Origin: Calamus simplicifolius
Taxonomy: Eukaryota; Streptophyta; Magnoliopsida; Arecales; Arecaceae
Length of the DNA: 64,000 nt
Assembly: GCA_900491605.1 (NCBI GenBank)
Contig: UESW01003902.1
Span: 1,723,362 to 1,787,361 of the forward strand
Reading direction: 5' to 3'
Shown here piece by piece: positions 11,905 through 23,131 of this stretch. A program made the position numbers and the translations under genes. The notes below the pieces were generated by a model, which was given only the letters and a program-made list of their open reading frames with translations, did no database searches and had not been told where the DNA came from. Position 1 is the first letter of the stretch. Every line of letters starts with the position of its first letter.

Positions 11905-13568
11905 TTACAGATTGGAGGAAGATGGGACCCCTCCATGATCCTCTATCATATCACTATCAACAAGACCCCCATTCAGCTGAGAGCCTTCGTCAGGCATCAG
12001 TAATGGATTGATCAGCAGTCCATCCGAAACAAGATCAGACACAACTGAACAGGAAGCCTGTGCCTGAGATAAGGAACCTGGGCCCAATCCCATAGGTTCA
12101 CCAATAGTATTAGCCAATGGAAGTCCAGCCCCACCATCTGATTGGGCCCTCACCGCCTCCTGGGCACCAACCTGAAAACATGGGACCTGATCCAACTGGC
12201 TTGGAGAAAAGCTACTCACCTCACCCTTCTTGGAGAAAGGAACCTTCCCTTTTCCCTTCCTCTTATCTGATTTGGATAAAATCCTAGGAGTCAGAGATAC
12301 CTCCGGTCTAGCTCGCTTAAGGGGACCTGGACTGGCTTCCCTGCTAACCAATTGACCATCAACACTGACAACTGAAGCAAGAGAGGAAAAGGGGTTATTG
12401 ATCACAATCGGGTGGTTCAGATCAGGCTTTAGAGAACCCAGCTACTCAACAGGCTTTAAGTTCAGAGCTGATGCCTTTGAAATGGCACGCTCATCCTGAA
12501 CCGGCACGGGACCCTTCACATTGACTATCAGGTCCTTCTCCTTCCCAGGGAGCGATGCCACAGCTACAGGGCTGAACAACATTCTCGATGACGAGGAGGA
12601 CCTCCGGCGAGCCACCTTCACTGGAGCTATCCACCCTTCAGACACTTCACCAGAGCCCGATGAAAGCCCATTCTTCACTACCTGGGAAGCTGAACCAGAG
12701 CCAGAGATTGAAAACGAAGCCATCAACGGAGCCTTCCCCTTCTCCACCATCTGAGGATTAGTAGCAGCCTTCCGCTTCCGGATTGCAACAAGCCACAGCC
12801 CAAACACAGAATTGGGACCAGAGCCAACCCCATCGGAACATCCCGACTGAGAACAGGGGCCATCCAGATGCAGAGAGGCACAGCTCATACAGACTCCCTC
12901 CAGGTTTTCATAGACAAAATTCTGCCAGAAAGGTTGGAAGCTCCCTTGAATCCGGATACCTGGCCGGAGAGGGCGACGAAGGTCAACCCGAAGGCAGACC
13001 CTCGCATAACCCCCCCTAGATTTTGCCAAGGTAGTTGCATCCACACAGACGAAATCACCAGCTGGCTCCAGAATGGCTCTAAGGAACTCCTCCTTCCAGA
13101 ACTCGAGAGGTAGATGCGGCAATCTCACCCATATCAATGCAGTCGAGACGGAGTCCTCCGTCGGAGTAAACTCCGGCCTTCACGCCTCAGTGCCAACCAC
13201 CTGGCCATTGACCACCCAAGGTCGTTGCAGAACCAGGTTACAATCTTCCTTGGAATCAAATTGGAACACATGGCATCTGAATGCCAGGCTAATAGGAACG
13301 ATGGCACCTGAAATTCCAGCTCGCCTGAATTCCCTTATGAAGGTATCAGCCGGAATCCATCTGTGGAACGAGCGGACAAGCACGGTCTTCTACTGCCAGC
13401 CCATCACCTCCGCTTCAAGCTCCGCCACCGGGACCTTAATTACCTCCGAGAATGAAGCCTGTAACCTCTCCACTACTGCTGGCGAAGGAGACTGGATAAC
13501 CATTGAAACCCGTTCGTCGACATCCTCCTCCCAGGAATCCAGCTACCATCAGCTGAATCAGAGGCCAT
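11905..13568 (-). pseudogene. LINE copy B ORF1: DUF4283-like RNA-binding protein
   Basis: The probable start ATG at 13568 opens MASDSADGSWIP. A frame change soon after leads into VSMVIQSPSPAVVERLQASF, then WQ followed by an in-frame TAG (13396-13398 region) and KTVLVRSFHRWIPADTFIRE. The DUF4283-like core follows (SLAFRCHVFQF, RPWVVNGQV, IWVRLPHLPLEFWKEEFLRA) and a CCHC-like knuckle CMSCASLHLDGPC near 12,880. The tail is Ser/Lys-rich (KRKGKGKVPFSKKGEVSSFS) and ends in SSSNL. The stop (11905-11907) directly abuts the ORF2 ATG. Breaks at about 12,440, 13,140 and 13,395 make it non-functional as read. Confidence 0.82.
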
Positions 13569-13745
13569 AGGAGAGGAGGGAATGACGAAGGGATAAACTA
13601 GAGAAACAACGAAGCAACAGAGATGAAGATCGCCCAAAGATCAGGGAAGAAGAAATCGGATGCACGAATCTTAAGGCATAGAACAGAAGGAGAACCAAAG
13701 CACTGGTAAGCACGATTCTCAAAGCACCGATAGTATATGTGGATT

Positions 13746-14334
13746 TTATTTGATGATGGTGTGCCAAGTTACTTAAAATATGTGGATTAAGTCATTACAT
13801 ATTGAACAATAATTATAAATAATAATATTTTAAAAATCAGATAGGACAATGATGTAACTAATATTTGGATCATGGATCAATCGGTTCAATCGAATGAATC
13901 GGTTCGATTGAATTAAAAAATATTATAATTAATTTTTAATTTAATAATATAAAATAATAAAATATAAATATAATTTAAATAAAAATTAAAAAAATTAAAA
14001 ATCAAGTTAAATCGGTTCGAAACCCAGTTGATTCAATAAATTTTTTTAATTTTCATCGGATCATATAAAAATATATTTTAATAATAAAATTAGATCGAAT
14101 TGATAATCGGTTCATGATTAAACCAGCCGGCCTGGTTTAATTTTTTAAACACTGGTAAATAGTATAAAATTATATTGTGAGATCACACAAATAATCTCTT
14201 TCCTTCTATCTAAAGAGGTGGGGAAAAAAAAAAATGAGGATATCATACTAATAGCCGAAGATGAATTTGTTGAGAATACAATAGTTCCATGACCAAGCGA
14301 CCGATGGTGACTCATCCACGGTCGTCATGCTCGG
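13746..14334. other. AT-rich stretch with ATCGGTTC-like words; no gene seen
   Basis: Very AT-rich. Words such as ATCGGTTCAATCGAA, AATCGGTTCGA and TAATCGGTTCATGATT recur between 13,880 and 14,130, in a pattern seen in degenerate non-autonomous DNA transposons. No clear terminal repeats or coding sequence. Confidence 0.4.
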
Positions 14335-14356
14335 ATATATATATATATATATATAT
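14335..14356. repeat. (AT)n microsatellite
   Basis: Eleven AT units in a row. Confidence 0.95.
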
Positions 14357-14744
14357 AGTTAAAATCCATGCAATATTGTTGTCTAGATGGAGGGCGACTC
14401 GCCTCCACAGTTAGCTCCTGGCGTAGCATGAGACATGCCAGGCATTGATGTGCCCACTTATGTAGTGGCGTATTCCAACCTTTTAGCCAAGTGAGCAAAG
14501 GACAAGAAAACTCTCCACACGGGGGTATATATGCATGCAGGAAAGGTGATGTCAAGTGATGTGTTGATGATATAAGATTGTCAAGGCACATATCATTGCA
14601 AATATAAGATTGTCAAGGCACACACAATATCTAACATAATTTCTAACCATCGGCTTATCAATCAATTCGAACCAGATGAATAACACCAGATGGAAGTCAC
14701 TCTACTCATCCTTGCCCAAAAGCATAACCTGTGATAAGTGAAAC

Positions 14745-14955
14745 ACACCTGTCAATTTCATTCGGTTCAGATTCGGTGTACCTATCGAAAAGCTAATAAG
14801 GTGATAGATTGAATTGCGGCCTCAGTTGCCTATCATTCGAGTTTTGATCTGAAAACAGGATGATCTCTGCCCCATTGTATTAAAGCAAATACTATTTTCT
14901 TATGTATCTGAATTGACTGCATTCGACTAGTGTGATCATTCATCTTTACCAAAAA
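14745..14955 (+). mobile_element. Degenerate LINE 3'-end fragment
   Basis: Plus-strand remnant of the LINE family end: a mutated RNase H tail (readable as R-x-x-Y-R-K-A-N with a following D-W/I-A-A-S-V-A-Y-H-S), then the tail TGATCATTCATCTTTACC and an A10 tract at about 14,941-14,952. It is more diverged than the other copies. The 390 bases before it (14,357-14,744) show no gene. Confidence 0.75.
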
Positions 14956-16754
14956 AAAAAATCACCTACCAATAATTTCATCATAGAAATTAAACATGCC
15001 ACTATCACTAAGACAATCTTACGCATCATGATTAGAACCCATCGTTCCCTCAAAAGAAAAAAAAAAGGAAATTCCTTCTATTTTTATTTTTTTTGTACCC
15101 TCCATTCTCCCTAGCATCTCAGCCAAATGCATATATATAAAGAAATTGATTGAAAATTTTAAGTAATATTATGAGCTTCTGGTATGATTAATCCTAAAGC
15201 ATGGGAACAAGCTATATATGACTAACCGGGGTGGAAGGAAGGAAGACTGCCAACGGTGGGAAACCGTAGGCAAGCCATCAGCATTTGAGGCATTATCATG
15301 CTCTTACGTTTGGATTTTTATGATTGCGAAAGCTCTAATCCAATAAATTTATATCAATCATGACAGCTCTAGTTTATTTATTCGACTAGACCATTGCCGA
15401 TCCTTTCAAAGTTCAGTTTTAGGCTAATTGTTTAGGTTGGATGTTCCATCATAGTTTGGTAGGTGTTTGAAATGATTAGAGAATTTGATCTCGACCATAC
15501 TACATGCTTCATCCAAATCCCAATCAGTGGGCTCAGATTTGGCTGCATCCATGTCCACTTTTATTCCTACTTCTTAATCAATTTGATGAAGTTCATGAGA
15601 AAAAAATGTCCATAAATGAAGCAAGAAGATACTTAAATGATTGAGGTTTAGAAGCACCTTTAGATATATTTTTTTAATGTTTTTTATATTTCCATATTTA
15701 CAATTCATAGGTAGTTTTTTTTGAATACATTAAAGTTTTTGAAAAAAAAATCAAAAATATAATAAAATAGTTTGTTAAATACCATGTTTTATTTGAAAAC
15801 TTGACATATGATAATTTTTGAATCCAAAGTTTAGTTATACAAGAACTTTAGTTGGATTTGGATTTGCATATATTTTGGATTTGGATGTCGATACACTGCT
15901 AGACCCTATATTTTAAGTTCTAAGTTTACCTAAATCATGCTAGTAGATATTACAATTGAGTTGTTTATTGATAATTTTTCTTTTAAAAATTAAAAAGAGT
16001 TGTTCATGCTGCCTACAAGCAATACTCACTCCATGCAAGAAAAAAAAAAAAAAAAAAAAAAAAAATTAAAAAACAAGGTGCATGTGTTAAAAAACCCCAT
16101 CTTAATCCATCAAAAAAAGATTTCTTCCATCAAATATTCACCAGTATTAGAAGATTAATTAGTGGATATCGTTTGTTTTAATACCCCAATAAGTTATGAT
16201 CTCTATTAACAAACCTTCAGTGTTAGGTTAGCCAAAGTATTATATAATTAAAAAAATAAACTAATAAAAAAAGTGTTCTATTCTTGAACCAATCCATAAA
16301 TGAATTGATCCTTCGGTTCGAAGACAAGTCTATGATAGAGATGGATCTGCTATGATTCTATGCTAGAGCTGACCTATAAACCGAAAGCCTAACCAAATGG
16401 GATCAAAGGTGCAATGATTGATGGGCAAGGGCCACAACGGAAGGTGGGGGCTTGAAATGTTATGCTCTGGAGTAATGGATCAGTGGACAAAGTCATGTGC
16501 AGCGCTGCCAAAAATCATACAAAATTCCAACCGTTCAAAGGCAAGGTAGGAGACTGGGAGGCACTGGCTTGTGGAATCTTGCCTGGATGAAATTTTCATA
16601 AGTGGGGTAAAAATGATGGCCCCTGATCACCATTAATTAAGTATCCAATTGTAGACCTTAGGGCTTAGTTTTTGCAAAGCAAGGCCATGGTTTTTTAAAT
16701 TCATGGTTGCTCGAGTTGATAGTTGTGATGCCTTTAGGATCCTTAACATTAAAC
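14956..16754. other. AT-rich intergenic DNA; no gene seen
   Basis: No convincing coding sequence. It contains a 26-base A run at 16,040-16,065 and other A/T tracts. The A run could be a retroposon tail but I see no recognisable body upstream. Confidence 0.5.
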
Positions 16755-16920
16755 TTGTAATGATCGAGGCCCGAAAACCTAAATCCGTTTTGTTACAAGA
16801 AAGCAAGACTGATAAGTTCACACCAATTTGGGTCATCACAATCCAAAAAATTCAATTGATACGTGTCCATCTTCCTTAACTTATTATAAACCATTCAACC
16901 TTTTCTTATTTCTCGACGTG
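16755..16920 (+). repeat. Direct repeat, copy 1 (partner at 17,033)
   Basis: Shares long blocks with 17,033-17,205: TTTTGTTACAAGAAAGCAAG, then TCATCA, GTCCATCTT, TTAT/GGTTATAAACCATTCAA and TTTCTCGA. The two copies are about 280 bases apart, start to start. Confidence 0.8.
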
Positions 16921-17032
16921 GGACTAAAAGGGAGGATGAGACTAAATGGAAGGGTATCACAATCAGAGAGAATAAGCCACCTATTCCATGGATGTAGCAC
17001 TTTGTCCTGCATGGCACTTTCTATGATACCAT

Positions 17033-17205
17033 ATTGTAACGATCCAGACTCGAAAACCTACAAACATGTTTTGTTACAAGAAAGCAAGACGGATAAGATC
17101 CACACAAACTGGACCATCATAGCCTAAAAAGGATCCGATTAATACTTGTCCATCTTTCTTAATTGGTTATAAACCATTCAATCTTTCTTCAATTTCTCGA
17201 TATGA
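17033..17205 (+). repeat. Direct repeat, copy 2
   Basis: Second copy of the repeat at 16,755. It begins AACGATCCAGACTCGAAAAC (copy 1 reads AATGATCGAGGCCCGAAAAC) and ends around TTTCTCGATATGAAAC. Possibly termini or repeated ends of one non-autonomous transposon; no coding content. Confidence 0.8.
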
Positions 17206-20200
17206 AACTAAATGAAAGAGTTTTGTACTTCATTGTATGAGGTTAATTAAAATTAATAAAATAATTAATATATCATGCTATCAACCCTTCCATATATTTG
17301 TATAAGAGTAAAACATCAATCATTTCATTAATTTTAGTTGATCCATGTAATAAACACCAAAAATGACATGACAGCTAAAAGTTAAAGGGTCAAAAATATA
17401 TTTTAGTATTAAAATAATTATTTACTTATATAATTAGCATTATATGCTATTCCTTGCATTATTTAATAGATATTATTATAAGATCCATCATTTATCAAGA
17501 GGGAGGAAAAAAAGGAAGGTAATTTGAAAGCTGAATTGATAAAATAATGCCATTATTTCCATCATATTACTAAATAATGTGTTGGTGAGGGATATTTCTT
17601 ATTGGAATTTGGATTCTAAGCAGCGGTTGATAGGGCACAAGGGCCTTCTGAAACTGGCCGGACAATTTGTTTTAAAAGGCTCAGCCCAGAACGAGGATCC
17701 AAGGCTTCTGGCCATTGATCGGCCCAAAGTGACGGATAGCCGTAGCCAGAATTAGGCCTGATTTAAATCCCACCGTGGCCTCTCTGCAAACCAGCACTTC
17801 TTCCAATTCCGGCCCAATTAATTTGGGCTTGATTTTCAACAACAATGGACTTGAAAATTAGGCCCAATTCAGTTTCGAGGGGGGAGTGGCGTCCACTTGC
17901 TTATATATAATGACAGTGGCCTTGGGGATAATAACTGCTAAAATTTCTTCGATCAAGTGCATCAACTCAATGAATGACCTAATGGATAATCTATGATGGA
18001 CATAAAATAATGCCAAATAATACCTATTTACGCTAAGATTGATAAAATAATTGAAGAAAAATATATTCATCATTTTTATTTCTGTCCTTGAATGCCAATG
18101 TGAATTCTTCCTTCGTTACCATTTTTCACCTTTTAATGTTGTCAACTTTGTACTACTCAGAGTTATTTAGATAGTTTTTCACATCTGTCATTCTAACTAA
18201 GATGGTCCATCATTGCCAATTGCAGCGAATCCAACTAATTTATACCTATTTAAAATGCACTATATATATGGCCGAAAAAAAAAATCTTCAAATGGCAAAG
18301 TTTGTATTAAAATGAGTTATTTATAAATAACTTAAGTTCCGCTCAAATTTAATTAGTTTAAATGCAAAACTAGTTTAACCCGACCTACATGTTTCAGCTT
18401 GGCTCATTTACCTTTGAGCTAAGCTAGGTGTGCCCTTTTTCAAATAAGCCCATAGGTGAAAGTTGAGCTCTTTGGTGTCTTTGCCGTTGGTATCTGTAAG
18501 TAGGGCTTTGTTCTAATGTTTGATAGGAATAATTTTATGCACCGCTTAATGCATTAAGTATGATCATTGACTACGAGTCTGTATGAATGCGCGCATCGAT
18601 CTAAATGATTATTGATCGTGCATTTGTATGAGCATGCATGCCATAATCTATTGGACTATAGCGCACTTCATTCGTGTTGCCCAAACATGCGTTCGATGAG
18701 TATACTTTTATGGCAATGTGTACAAAAACTTTTTCATGTTTAATATGAAGGTGGCGTCAAATCACCGTGACATCAAGGATGATGCGTTAATTATTTTGAC
18801 AATGTGAAATGGTGAACTGAAAATGAGTTTGGTGGAGTGACGAAGACTTGAACTAAGTACAAGTTAGGATTTCAAGAAGCTAGACCATAAAGGATGATCA
18901 ATCTTTTTATTATTATTTTATTAGCTTTTTCTTGTTGCTCTTCAAATCTAGCCATGGAATTGGACGCTGGTGATAGAGTTGCACAGGAGGTGAAGAAAGA
19001 GAGATGGCCAGCTAAAAGGAGTTTGGTTGGACATTGTTGAACCACCTAACCCGTTTGGATGTGGCAGTCTTTATTTCTTTTCATGTACCAACCAACTAAT
19101 CTCAGCCTGGAATCAATTCAAAGTTCAAAGTCCGATGCAATAAAAGAAGAAGTTAAAAGTAGAGAGGTAAATCAAGAAGGTAGGGGGTTGGTTGTTTCTC
19201 AATCAAACGTCATTTCTTCTCCATACTCTACCTACCTCCTCTGGACCCCTTCAATTGTCACCACTATATATTAAAATAAATATACCAAGCACGGAGATAT
19301 TAAAATAAATAAACTAAGTAATAGATCGTTAGCAATAAAATTTATACTTAATGATTAATATATCCAATAATAGATCTCCAAGAACCTTGCTCACAAAATT
19401 AAATCAACTATTTTTTATCATTAAATAAAGAAAGACAAAACCAAGCACTAGTCTCAGTCTATATTAAATATTTGGCTCCCGTAACGATTCACACCCCTTC
19501 AGATGCTTGGTAGTACCTAAATCTCCAGTTCTGCGGAAGATAATAATAATAATAATAATAATAAAAGGGCTTTATCGCTTAACAAGCAATATAATTTACC
19601 AATAAATTATATAAATTTTTATATTAAGCATATAATACTTAAGCTTAAGTAAAGTAAAGATAAAAGTTTATAATTCTATAAGATTCAAACTTATCTGCCA
19701 GTCAATTAATTTATTAGTAAGTCAAGTCTACATACTTTAAAACTTGAGTGCAAATTAATTGGTTATCAGTAAAATTAAATTATATTTTTTTTTATTCAGT
19801 ATAAGTTATTCATGCATTGAAGTTATTATTATTTAATCAGACAACATCCTTCTTACACGTTACAAGCTAAGCAAAATATATTTCAAGTGGAGTTATTAAT
19901 ACTACATGCCATTTTATGTATGGATAGCTTTTTCTACTACTCATTAACTTTGTACATTTGGGTCGATTTTGGTAGTATTTGTAATGGTTCAAACCCATCT
20001 GTTAGCCAATTAAGATCAAATTCATGCCGCTATAAAATTTAAATACTAATTAATTAGCAGCAGTTAAAGCTGAAATATAACTTTAGGATTTGATTGTAGT
20101 GCTTTTTTAATTTAAATTTAAGAAGTTGTGCTTAAATCATGACATCAGGGAGCAGCTTAAATTTTACAAGCAAGCCTTCCAGATTTCAGATCGTTCTTCC

Positions 20201-20330
20201 CTCATAAACTCAATTTAATTTTTGTTTGACATCTACTTTCAGACTCTTCTACCCTTTTAGACTGCCTCTGGGCTTCCTTCTCTCTCTTTCTAGTCGCCAA
20301 AGTGATGCTCTCCCTCAAGTAGGATCTGAG
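17206..20330. other. Intergenic DNA with small microsatellites; no gene seen
   Basis: No ORF with recognisable protein content. A (TAA)n tract occupies 19,541-19,563. A short stretch near 17,640-17,880 is richer in G+C (repeated GGCCCAA words) but has no clear coding signal. Confidence 0.5.

Positions 20331-20356
<26 letters not shown>
20331..20356. repeat. (CT)n microsatellite
   Basis: Thirteen CT units, with further CT runs at about 20,420-20,436. Such runs occur in plant 5' leaders, but no gene follows here that I can recognise. Confidence 0.9.
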
Positions 20357-20361
<5 letters not shown>

Positions 20362-20459
20362 GAGTTCACTTTGGGCTTTCAAATTCTTCTTTCCTTGAGG
20401 CTGCCTTGATGGTTCATTCTCCTCTCTCTCTCTCTGTGATTGAAGCCAATTAATATGAA

Positions 20460-22899
20460 TGCAGGTTAGTTTTCTAATTTCAACCAATTAAGCTCACTTC
20501 AAGGTCCAACAAACTCCCACGTGTTACCATTCCACCTAGACAAACATAAGCCAAATTGGCCGAAACCTACCCCCATGGGCCATGACCACAACCCACCTAA
20601 TTTAATATTAAAGTTTGAAAACAACGTTGCGCAGTGAGCATGAGGCAGATCGCACACATCGTGGACGATGATTGAGTATATGCGCGTGTGATCGCACATG
20701 CCAACAATAGTTTCATAAAAATATTTATTTGCAACACTCAAATTATTTGATACATTTTTTAATTTTTAAAAAAAAATTAAAATTTTAAATTACCCTTAAA
20801 TTTCTTTCATTACAAAAAATTTTTTTTTTCACGTCTCTTCCTCACCCATCCGAATGACACCCTTCTCTCCTCTTCCTTTTTCTTTCCTGGCCAGCAGCGT
20901 CGAATGGCGGCAGCGGCGATGGCGATTGCAATGGTGGTGGCAACAGCAACGGCAACGAGCGGATGCGGCAATCCTTTTTAGCCTTTAGTTTAACTAGCAT
21001 GGCCAAACAAAAGTATTATGTTCGATCTATTTCTATTCGGTCTTGATAGATCAAATATAAGGCTTTTATTCGATCTATCAAGGGACGAACGAAAAGCTTT
21101 TGTTCGGCCCTAATAGGTCGAACGAAGGGATACGGAAGGAAGGAGGGCGAAGCTTTCCATTCGACCTATCGAATGGAAGGATGTGGGGGGTTATTTTCAT
21201 GACACATAAAGTTATATTTTATAGTACAAGCAGATAAAAAGAAAAAAAAATTTTACCTACTAATTAAGTTGGATAGAGACGAAATGCGGACCGACATTAT
21301 GTTAAACTCAGATAAGAAAGGGATGAAAAGGGGGATTTGTTGAGGCGGAGACATGAAGAAAAATTTTTATGATAGAAAGGGATTTAAAAATAATTTAAAT
21401 ATTTAAATTAAAAAAATAAAGAATATACTGAATAATTTAAGCGATGTAAATAAAAATTTTAAGTTTTATTCTTTCAGATTCTGCATACGTAATTCATATA
21501 TGCACGTCCAATCAGCACGGAATGCGAATGCATAGGAAGATATTTTCTTAAAAGTTTACGAACACCACAGCTCCCAAGATGGGTAGGTGGCGTCAACCAA
21601 CAACCTAACATGTGGGGGAAAGGCATTGGATCCCGCTGCAGATTCTTTTGCATTCACATGAGCCTGCTAGATTCTTAGAGACATTATTTGGTGGCCTACC
21701 ATCCATGATTTTAACTCCCTGCTTCCTATAAAATGAGTTCATGTGGGATACATGAAATGGAAAGTAAAGGAGTAAAGGATTTTAACTATATTGAATATCG
21801 TATTTCTGACTTTTAACTTATTGAATCAGTTAAAATTGATGGACTAGTTAAAATTGATGGGCTAGCTGATGTGTTATTTTTTCTAACAATTTATACCTGA
21901 GATATGGGTATAATTTCTAAATGCATGATGAAGCAAGGATGACAACAAATTGATGCGACATGTAAAGAATATAATGTTTTGCTTTATAAATCCCCAAATC
22001 AAAATATTAATTGTCATAAATGGGCCTACTCTCCCTTTATTTATATAAAAAAATATATGTTGCAGCCTTAGTGTACAATATAGACCAGTTAAAAGCACGT
22101 GCTAGCTGCTAGGAACAAGACATGCATTCTCTAAATTGTTATTTATAAAAATTTAACAATGATTTCCTAAGCTATTTGCCGCATATAGGTTTGTCTTAGG
22201 TATTTCGATTTGAAGGTATTCTTTAGTTGAAGTCTTGATTGATTATTAAAGAATGAAGCAGAATCAATAATAATAATATGTAATTTTTTAAATAATAATA
22301 ATAATAATAATAATAATATAAAATATATATTTTTTATTTTATTTTTTAAATATAAAAATAAGATATAACAAAATTTTGAATATGAGTGATAATTGAATAT
22401 TATTATTTATAAATACATAATCCAATAATTAAGATGAAACCTTGAGTGTAAAGAAGTACCATAAATTTAAGACCAAATTGTTCATAGAAAATTAGGTTAC
22501 AAAAACAATATCAAAAAGGCTCGATCTAACATTTAAAATCAATTTTTTTTCTTTTTAAATTTTTTTTTATAAAAAAACTTAAACAACTACAATCAATGAG
22601 ACCCAAGAAACTATTGATCAAGGCCAACTCATGAGCCTAATTTAATTAATTATAAATGAAGGGTGTACAAATCCCATGTTCTGATATAATACATGCTAAT
22701 TATTTTTCTAATCAATCCCACAACTGTCTCTTTGGTCATATAAAACGTTTTTTAAAAAAAAATCTTTATAATTAAAATTGAATAAAACGTTTGACCTCTT
22801 GGAAGGCCAGCATGTAATCTACCAGGGTTGGCAGACGGACTACTCATGCACGTAACAAGCAAGATGCGGATGAAACAAGACGCCTGCTGTCGGGTCAAA
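20460..22899. other. Intergenic DNA upstream of transketolase; no gene seen
   Basis: AT-rich, with an (AAT)n tract at about 22,290-22,317. Around 20,880-21,190 there is a GC-richer patch with repeated GGCGGCAGCGG/GCAACGGCAACG words followed by direct and inverted TCGACCTAT/ATAGATCGAA words. No coding frame is convincing. Confidence 0.5.
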
Positions 22900-23131
22900 C
22901 CAAAACGACGCAATCGCTCTCCCCTTTTTCAACGGCCAAGATCTAATCGTGTCCAAATCTGACGGCTTGGACTCCATTTCCTCCTCATTCTCGAACGAAC
23001 CGTCCCCGCCGAGCCAGCCCCCTCTCTCCATTTAGCCCCCGCTCGAAAGGCCAAAGCATTCCCGACTCCGATCTCACCAACCAAAGAGAGAGAGAGAGAG
23101 AGGCGGCGGAGAAAGCTAGAGAGAGAGAGCC
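22900..23131 (+). promoter_or_regulatory. Transketolase 5' leader and proximal promoter region
   Basis: GC content rises toward the gene. An (AG)n tract (23,085-23,102) and a second one (23,119-23,129) sit just before the start codon, whose context GCCATGG is strong. I see no clear TATA box; pyrimidine/purine-rich TATA-less promoters are common for plastid photosynthesis genes. The transcription start cannot be placed from sequence alone. Confidence 0.5.

Larger units (their letters stand above)
7748..13745 (-). mobile_element. L1-type LINE retrotransposon, copy B (near full length)
   Basis: About 6 kb on the minus strand. The 3' end is a T-rich run (7752-7768, the poly(A) on the other strand) next to the family tail. 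The 5' end lies near 13,740, about 170 bases above the ORF1 start. Order along the element: 5' UTR, ORF1, ORF2 (endonuclease, RT, zinc finger, RNase H), short 3' UTR. It is the reference copy for interpreting the seven LINE pieces around it. I did not find a convincing target-site duplication, so the 5' boundary is approximate. Confidence 0.9.

Noticed and set aside
16040..16065. 26-base A run as the tail of a retroposon
   Set aside because: No LINE or SINE body or flanking duplication recognised upstream.
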